Positions 36,635 to 42,582 of a stretch of 42,582 bases of DNA are shown here, one piece after another (positions within the stretch are counted from its first letter, which is position 1; each line of letters opens with the position of its first letter). Source of the stretch: Acidimicrobiales bacterium. GTDB taxonomy: Bacteria; Actinomycetota; Acidimicrobiia; Acidimicrobiales; UBA8190. The stretch covers positions 1-42,582 of the forward strand of contig JADGOL010000154.1 of NCBI GenBank assembly GCA_017882995.1, given 5' to 3'. The position numbers and the translations under genes were made by a program. The notes under the pieces are model-generated. The model saw only the letters and a program-made list of their open reading frames with translations. It did no database searches and was not told where the DNA came from.

Positions 36635-37447
36635 CTACTTGAGCGCCGGATGCTGGCGGGCGAGGAGTGCCGCCAGGACCTGGTGGGGCGCGGTGCGGGC
36701 GAACCCCGCACCCACCCGGTTGGCGAAGCCCGGGATCACGACACCCTTGCCCTGCTCCATGCCCAGGACCGCGATGCGGGCCACCTCGGCAGCCGGCAAC
36801 CACATGAACTTGGGGAGCGAGTTCTCGGACTCCTCTTGGGTGAAGCCCCCCGTCTCCGCGAATTCGGTCTTCACCGGGCCCGGGCACAGCGCGGTGACCG
36901 TCACGCCCCTGGCGCGCACCTCGGCGCGCACGGCTCGGCTGTAGGAGAGGACGAAGGCCTTCGACGCCCCGTACCCGGCCTGGCCGGGAAGCGGTTGGAA
37001 GGCGGCCGTGGACGCCACGTTCAACACGGCTCCGCGTCCGCGTTCGACCATCCCGGGCAAGAAGACGGAGCACAGGTCGACGACGGCTTCGACATCGGTC
37101 CGGATCATCGCCATCTCGCGCTCGCGATCGCTGCGGTGGACCGGGCCTGTGGTGGTGAACCCCGCGTTGTTGACGAGCACGTCGACGGTGAGACCCCGCT
37201 CGGCCAGAGTGCCGAGGAGCCCGCCTCGTGCCGCGGCGTCGGTGAGGTCGAGCGCCACCACCTCGCTCCGTACTCCGTGGGCCTTGTGGAGCTCGGCGGC
37301 GAGCTCGGTGAGCCGCGCCTCGCGACGGGCGACCAAGGTGACGCCGTGCCCGCGCTTGGCCAGTTCCCGGGCCAGAGCGGCGCCGATGCCCGACGATGCG
37401 CCGGTGACGAGGGCGGTGGAGGTGGGTGACGGGGGAGGCAGTGCCAT
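36635..37447 (-). CDS. SDR family oxidoreductase
   Basis: ALVTGASSGIGAALARELAKRGHGVTLVARR, NNAGFTTTG, YGASKAFVLSYS; start set at MALPPP. Confidence 0.92.
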   Translation of the reverse strand: MALPPPSPTSTALVTGASSGIGAALARELAKRGHGVTLVARREARLTELAAELHKAHGVRSEVVALDLTDAAARGGLLGTLAERGLTVDVLVNNAGFTTTGPVHRSDREREMAMIRTDVEAVVDLCSVFLPGMVERGRGAVLNVASTAAFQPLPGQAGYGASKAFVLSYSRAVRAEVRARGVTVTALCPGPVKTEFAETGGFTQEESENSLPKFMWLPAAEVARIAVLGMEQGKGVVIPGFANRVGAGFARTAPHQVLAALLARQHPALK

Positions 37448-37526
37448 GGCCTGATCGTAGGAGGCGGCCCCGGCCGGCGATACCCGACACCCTTCGGGGC
37501 CGGGGGCGGGGACGTACCCTGGGCCC

Positions 37527-39092
37527 GTGCCCGACACCCGGTCGGTCGTCGTCGTGGGGTCCGGGGCGGCCGCGTTGGCGGCCGCCCTGGCCGCGTCCGG
37601 CGCGGGCGCCGACGTGCTCGTCGTCGAGCGCGCCGCGTCGATCGGAGGCACCACGGCCATGTCCGGTGGTGTGGTGTGGATGCCGGGGCACGGTCGTGAC
37701 GGGCCGACCACCGCCATCGAAGACACCACCGATGACGCCCTGGCCTACGTGGGTGCGGCCGGCGGCGGCGACGTCGACCCCGAGCTCGTCCGGGCTTTCG
37801 TGTCGGACACGGGTCGGGTGGCCGACGCCATCGAACAGCGGACGCCCATCGAGTGGGAGGTCCTCGAGCACTGGCCCGACTACCGCGGCGAGCTCCCGGG
37901 GGCCAAGGCCGGTGGTCGGTCGATGTGGCCCCGGTCGCTGCGCCTGGGCGCCGATGTCGAGGGGCGCGTCCAGGCCGCCTTCGACCAACCGTCCCCGACG
38001 GACACGGCCGCCTCGAGCGCGGAGTCCGGTGCGCCGGCGAACGACGGGGTGGTGCTGCGCGGCCACGTCCGGGGTCGGGCCCTCGTGGGCGGCCTGCTCA
38101 GTGCCCTCCTCGACGCCGGTGTGGAGATCCGCACCTCGGCGCGTGCCACCGCACTCGAGGTCGAGGACGACCGCGTCGTCGGCGTCGTCGTCGACGGAGA
38201 GCTCGTGCCCGGTCGCGTCGTGGTGGCCACGGGGGGCTTCCAACACGACGCCGCGCTGGCGGAGCGCTTCCTGCCGGGACCACCCATCGCCCCCATGGGG
38301 CCGAGGGGGTGCAGTGGTGACGGCCTGCACATGGTGATGGCGGTCGACCCGGTGGTGGCGAACACGTCCGAGGGTTGGTGGATGCCGGCCATCCACGTGC
38401 CGGGCGAAACCGTCGACGGCGTGGCCCACTACCGCCCCCTCCACGGCGAGCGGGCCCAACCGGGAGCGATCATGGTCGACCGGACGGGCCGGCGCTTCGT
38501 CGACGAGGCCCAGAACTACGGCGACGTGGGGAGGGCCATGCGCGCCGCCGGATCGAGCTCCGGCCCGGCCGCGCCGTTCTGGTTGGTGTTCGACGCCGCC
38601 CATCGCCGTCGCTACCCGATCGGCCCCCTCGAGCCCGGCGGGCCCGACCCGCAGTGGTTGACCGGCGCCGATGACCTCGACGCGCTGGGCGAGATGATCG
38701 GCACCGGGTCGGGCACACTGCCGGACGCGGTGACACGGTTCAACGCGGGCGCGGCGGTCGGCTCGGACCCCGACTTCGGGCGGGGCTCGTTTCCCTATGA
38801 CCGTTGGATCGGAGACCCGAGCGCCTCCCACCCGACGTTGGCACCGTTGTGCGAGGCCCCCTTCTATGCCCTCGAGGTCCATCTCGGTTGCATGGGGACC
38901 AAGGGTGGCCCCCGCACCGATGCCTCGGGCCGGGTGTTGTCGTCGAAGGGCTTCGCGGTGGCCGGGCTCTACGCGGCGGGCAACGCGGCGGCGAGCCCGT
39001 TCGGCACCGCCACGGTGGCGGGCGGTGCCACGCTCGGGCCCGCCCTCGTCTTCGGCTTCCGCGCCGGCGAGGCCGCGGCGGGGGACCGGTGA
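37527..39092 (+). CDS. FAD-dependent oxidoreductase, 3-ketosteroid dehydrogenase/fumarate reductase-like
   Basis: VVVVGSGAAALAAALAASGAGADVLVVERAASIGGTTAMSGGVVWMPG; GLYAAGNAAASPFGTATVAGGATLGPALVFGF; GTG start. Confidence 0.88.
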   Translation: MPDTRSVVVVGSGAAALAAALAASGAGADVLVVERAASIGGTTAMSGGVVWMPGHGRDGPTTAIEDTTDDALAYVGAAGGGDVDPELVRAFVSDTGRVADAIEQRTPIEWEVLEHWPDYRGELPGAKAGGRSMWPRSLRLGADVEGRVQAAFDQPSPTDTAASSAESGAPANDGVVLRGHVRGRALVGGLLSALLDAGVEIRTSARATALEVEDDRVVGVVVDGELVPGRVVVATGGFQHDAALAERFLPGPPIAPMGPRGCSGDGLHMVMAVDPVVANTSEGWWMPAIHVPGETVDGVAHYRPLHGERAQPGAIMVDRTGRRFVDEAQNYGDVGRAMRAAGSSSGPAAPFWLVFDAAHRRRYPIGPLEPGGPDPQWLTGADDLDALGEMIGTGSGTLPDAVTRFNAGAAVGSDPDFGRGSFPYDRWIGDPSASHPTLAPLCEAPFYALEVHLGCMGTKGGPRTDASGRVLSSKGFAVAGLYAAGNAAASPFGTATVAGGATLGPALVFGFRAGEAAAGDR

Positions 39093-40438
39093 CCCCGACC
39101 GAGCCCCGTCACGGGGCGCGCCTCATGCAGGAGCTCCTCGACCACGACACCCGCCCCGTCCCGCCCGTGCTCCGGGCCGTCGGCGACGCCACCCCGGCCA
39201 CGTCGTCGGTCCCCCGGGCCCGCTACACCAGCCGCGCCGTCCACGACCTCGAGGTCGACAGGGTGTGGGGGCGCGTGTGGCAGATGGCCTGTCGCCAGGA
39301 GCAGATCCCGGAGGTCGGTGACAGTGTCGTCTACGACGCGCCGGGGATGTCGCTCGTCGTCGTTCGCAGCACTCCCGACGAGATCCGGGCCTTTCACAAT
39401 TCCTGCCTGCACCGGGGCACGCGCCTGCGCAGTCAACCCGGCCACGTCGATGAGCTGCGCTGTCCCTTCCACGGGTTCACCTGGAATCTCGACGGCTCGT
39501 TCGCGGGCATGCCGTGTCCCTGGGACTTCCCCCACGTCGAGGCGTCCTCGTTCTGCCTACCCGAAGCGCGTGTGGGGACCTGGGGCGGGTTCGTCTTCGT
39601 GACCGTGGACGGTGCCGGGCCGAGTCTCGAGGACTACCTCGAGATCCTTCCCGAGCACTTCGCGTCGTGGGACCTCGCCGACCGCTACCTGAGCGCCCAT
39701 GTCGTGCGCGTCGTCCCGTGCAACTGGAAGGTGGCCCTCGAGGCGTTCATCGAGAGCTACCACACCGTGGCCGTCCACCCCCAGTTGCTCAAGACCAGCG
39801 GCGACACCCAGACCCAGTACGACGTCTACGAAGGCGTCCGCCACGTGAACCGCATGATCACCCCGGTCGGGATCGCCAGCGAGCACGTCGAGGCGGGGGT
39901 GGCGGAGCAGGACATCCTCGACGCCATGTTCCTGACCAAGGACGACGCTGCGGTGGTCCCCGAGGGTGGCAGTGCCCGCCAGGTGCTGGCCGAGCGCACC
40001 CGCCGGCAGCTGGCCGAGCGGACCGGGGGTGACTACTCGTCGATCACCGACTGCGAGGCCCTCGACGCCATCGAGTACTTCGTGTTCCCCAACTTCGTGC
40101 CGTGGGCGGGGTACACGACCCCGCTCGTCTATCGGTTCCGGCCCCATGGCGACGACCACAGCGCGGCGGTGATGGACGTCATGCTGCTCGAGCCGATGCC
40201 CGTGTCGGGCCCCCGACCCCCGGCCGCCCCGACCCGTCACCTCGCGGCGGGCGAACGGTGGGCGGACGCGCCCGAGCTCGGGTACCTCGGCCGCATCCTC
40301 GACCAGGACACCGCCACCCTGGCGCGCGTCCAGCGCGGCCTGGACTCCGCGTCGGGCCCCGACGTGACCCTGGCGCGTTACCAGGAGAGCCGGATCCGCC
40401 ATTTCCACGCCACCCTCGGCGAGTACCTCGAGTCTTGA
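39089..40438 (+). CDS. Rieske [2Fe-2S] non-haem iron oxygenase, alpha subunit
   Basis: CLHRGTRLRSQPGHVDELRCPFHGFTW; NWKVALEAFIESYHTVAVHPQLL; GTG start overlaps upstream stop. Confidence 0.92.
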   Translation: MTPTEPRHGARLMQELLDHDTRPVPPVLRAVGDATPATSSVPRARYTSRAVHDLEVDRVWGRVWQMACRQEQIPEVGDSVVYDAPGMSLVVVRSTPDEIRAFHNSCLHRGTRLRSQPGHVDELRCPFHGFTWNLDGSFAGMPCPWDFPHVEASSFCLPEARVGTWGGFVFVTVDGAGPSLEDYLEILPEHFASWDLADRYLSAHVVRVVPCNWKVALEAFIESYHTVAVHPQLLKTSGDTQTQYDVYEGVRHVNRMITPVGIASEHVEAGVAEQDILDAMFLTKDDAAVVPEGGSARQVLAERTRRQLAERTGGDYSSITDCEALDAIEYFVFPNFVPWAGYTTPLVYRFRPHGDDHSAAVMDVMLLEPMPVSGPRPPAAPTRHLAAGERWADAPELGYLGRILDQDTATLARVQRGLDSASGPDVTLARYQESRIRHFHATLGEYLES

Positions 40439-40440
40439 CC

Positions 40441-42063
40441 GTGTCAGGGGAGGATTCCGTCTGGGTGGCGGATGACACCGAGCCCGTGCTCGACACCACC
40501 GTGGCCTCGATCCTGCGCGACGCGGCCCGTCGCAGTCCCGACGCCATCGCCCTCGTGGCCGGCACGGCCGACCCCGCCTCGCGCCGGCGCTGGACCTACG
40601 CCGAGCTCCTGGCCGACGCCCTGGGCGCGGCGGAGGCGTTGGCGGCGCGCTTCGAGCCCACCGAGCGCGTGGCGGTCATCGCCACCAGCATCCCCGAGTC
40701 GCTCATCCTCACCTACGGCGCCGCAATGGCCGGGGTGGTCCTCGTTCCCGTGAACCCCGCTCTGCGCGCCGGCGAGCTCCGCCACGTGCTCGGGCAGTCG
40801 GCCGCGGCGGGGGCCTTCGTCGTGGCCGAGTACCGCGGTCACGACCTTCCCGGCACCCTCACCGAGCTCCGTGGCGACCTGCGGGGTTTGCGCGACGTCG
40901 TGGTCTTCGACCGGTGGGAGGAGTTCTGTTCCTCCGCGTCGACAAGGCGTGGGCCCGAAGGCGACGGCGCAGGGACGTTGCCGACCGTGGGGCCCGACGA
41001 CGTGGCCCAGCTCGTCTACACCTCGGGGACGACGGGTTCGCCCAAGGGTGCCTTGCTCACCCATCGGGGCATGACCAACGCGGCCCGCTTGGGGGCGATG
41101 CGATTCGGGATGCGGCCCGGCGACGTCTATGTCCAGACCATGCCGCTCTTCCACGTCGGGGGCCAGGTGGTGTCGTTCCAGCTGTGCCAGCTCTCGGCCA
41201 CGGCGGTGCTGGTGCCGGCGTTCGAGCCGGGGCTCGTCCTCGAGCTGATCGAAACCGAGACGGCCACGCTCACCTGCGGTGTGCCCACCATGCTGCTCGC
41301 CCTCGTCGGCCACCGCGATTTCGACCACCGGGACCTCTCGTCGTTGCGGGCCGTGAGCGGGGGAGGCGCGGTGGTGCCCGCCGAGCTCGTGGCCCGCATC
41401 GAAGACGCGCTCGGGGTCCGGTTCGCGGTGGTCTTCGGCCAGACCGAGGCGTCGGGGTTCATCTCCCAGACCCATCTCGACGACGCCGCGCCGGACAAGG
41501 GTGAGACCCTCGGGGTCCCGCTCCCCGGCGTGGGGGCGCGCGTGGTCGACCCCGACAGCCGCTCACCGGTACGCCGCGGCGAGGTCGGAGAGCTCGAGGT
41601 CCAGGGCCCCAACGTCATGGCCGGCTACCACGAGTTGCCCGAGGAGACCGCGGCGGCGATAGGGCCCGGGGGTTGGTTGCGCACCGGTGATCTCGTGACC
41701 ATGGACGACCGCGGCTACCTCCGCATGACGGGACGCCTCAAGGAGATGATCGTGTCGGGGGGCGAGAACATCTTCCCGGTGGAGATCGAGAACGCACTGC
41801 TCGAGCATCCCGACGTCACCGAGGTGGCGGTGTTGGGCGTGCCCGACGACCGGTGGGGCGAGGCGGCCGTGGCCGTGGTCGTCCCCGTCGCCGATCGGGC
41901 ACCGGACCCGGCCGACCTCGAGGCCTTCCTCCGCCGTCACCTGGCGGCCTTCAAGGTGCCCCGCCGCTTCGTCCTCACCGACGACCTGCCCCGCACCGCG
42001 TCGGGCAAGGTCCAGAAGCACGTGGTCCGGGAACAGCTCGTGGCGCGACCTGTCGGTGGGTGA
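40441..42063 (+). CDS. AMP-dependent acyl-CoA synthetase/ligase
   Basis: QLVYTSGTTGSPKGALLTHRG, GQTEASG, GWLRTGDLVTMDDRGYLRMTGRLKEMIVSGGENIFPVEIE, PRTASGKVQKH; GTG start. Confidence 0.94.
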   Translation: MSGEDSVWVADDTEPVLDTTVASILRDAARRSPDAIALVAGTADPASRRRWTYAELLADALGAAEALAARFEPTERVAVIATSIPESLILTYGAAMAGVVLVPVNPALRAGELRHVLGQSAAAGAFVVAEYRGHDLPGTLTELRGDLRGLRDVVVFDRWEEFCSSASTRRGPEGDGAGTLPTVGPDDVAQLVYTSGTTGSPKGALLTHRGMTNAARLGAMRFGMRPGDVYVQTMPLFHVGGQVVSFQLCQLSATAVLVPAFEPGLVLELIETETATLTCGVPTMLLALVGHRDFDHRDLSSLRAVSGGGAVVPAELVARIEDALGVRFAVVFGQTEASGFISQTHLDDAAPDKGETLGVPLPGVGARVVDPDSRSPVRRGEVGELEVQGPNVMAGYHELPEETAAAIGPGGWLRTGDLVTMDDRGYLRMTGRLKEMIVSGGENIFPVEIENALLEHPDVTEVAVLGVPDDRWGEAAVAVVVPVADRAPDPADLEAFLRRHLAAFKVPRRFVLTDDLPRTASGKVQKHVVREQLVARPVGG

Positions 42064-42064
42064 C

Positions 42065-42582
42065 GTGAGGTACAGCCGGCGCGATCTCCTCCGTGGTGGC
42101 GGGCTGGTGGCGGCCGCCGCCGCATCGACCGTGGTGGCGGGGTGCGCGGACTCCTCGAAGAGCCGACCGCGGTCGTCGACGACCTCGTCGTCGGGAACCA
42201 CCTCGACGACAGCGGCGCTGGACACCGCGGCGTGGGCGACGCTGGCGTCGTCGCTGTCGGGACGCCTGGTGCTGCCCTCGAGCCCGAGCTATGCCACGGC
42301 CCGTCTGCTCTATGACCCCCGCTTCGACAACCTCGACCCGGCCGCGGTCGCCTATTGCGCGTCGCCCTCCGATGTCCAGCGCTGCATCGGCTTCGCCCGG
42401 GCGCACGGCATCCGACCCATCCCACGGTGCGGCGGTCACAGCTTCGCCGGCTATTCGTCGGGGCCGGGCCTCGTCGTCGACGTCACGCCCATGAACACCG
42501 TCACCGTGTCGGGTGCGGGCTCGGGGGGCTCGGCCCGCGCCGTCGTGGGGGCGGGGACGCTGCTCGTCGATCTCTACAACCA
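42065..42582 (+). CDS. FAD-linked oxidase (PCMH/BBE-like) with Tat lipoprotein-type signal, truncated at window end
   Basis: VRYSRRDLLRGGGLVAAAAASTVVAGCADSS (RR motif plus lipobox); IRPIPRCGGHSFAGYSSGPGLVVDVTPMNTV. Confidence 0.85.
   Translation, partial: MRYSRRDLLRGGGLVAAAAASTVVAGCADSSKSRPRSSTTSSSGTTSTTAALDTAAWATLASSLSGRLVLPSSPSYATARLLYDPRFDNLDPAAVAYCASPSDVQRCIGFARAHGIRPIPRCGGHSFAGYSSGPGLVVDVTPMNTVTVSGAGSGGSARAVVGAGTLLVDLYN

Noticed and set aside
36165-38882. 905-aa minus-strand ORF
   Set aside because: Only its C-terminal 154 aa (SRPBCC, 36165..36629) look real; the rest is a high-GC shadow frame of the SDR and KstD-like genes.
1-42582. CRISPR array, prophage, restriction or toxin-antitoxin defence system
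   Set aside because: No regularly spaced repeats, phage structural genes, nuclease/methylase or TA pairs found in the ORF translations.

Overview
High-GC actinobacterial chromosomal window. Mycothiol-type formaldehyde dehydrogenase, several LLM/F420-type oxidoreductases and a deazaflavin nitroreductase suggest Actinobacteria, possibly Acidimicrobiia (inference). I support about 45 CDSs and no tRNA, rRNA, CRISPR array or intact mobile element. The main blocks are: (1) housekeeping and repair genes (rpiB, tag, RDD and LLM proteins); (2) a looser region at about 6.9-15.1 kb with a pseudo-histidine-kinase membrane protein, two PNPOx-fold proteins, a Ddn-like nitroreductase, SRPBCC proteins and a DosR/DevR-like palindrome in a divergent promoter; (3) a Rieske oxygenase - mycothiol formaldehyde dehydrogenase - MBL hydrolase operon; (4) a Tat small protein / leaderless DUF4331 / His-rich protein cluster preceded by a short TTGACGTG repeat array; (5) a CADD-like haem-oxygenase-fold di-metal enzyme that keeps the residues of the self-sacrificing pABA synthase, next to a LigD split into PE-ligase and polymerase ORFs; (6) catabolic-looking operons (LLM, alpha/beta-hydrolase, SDR, VOC, MetE-like, AKR; then KstD-like, Rieske, acyl-CoA ligase, FAD-linked oxidase). 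All family calls come from reading motifs; no database search was run.
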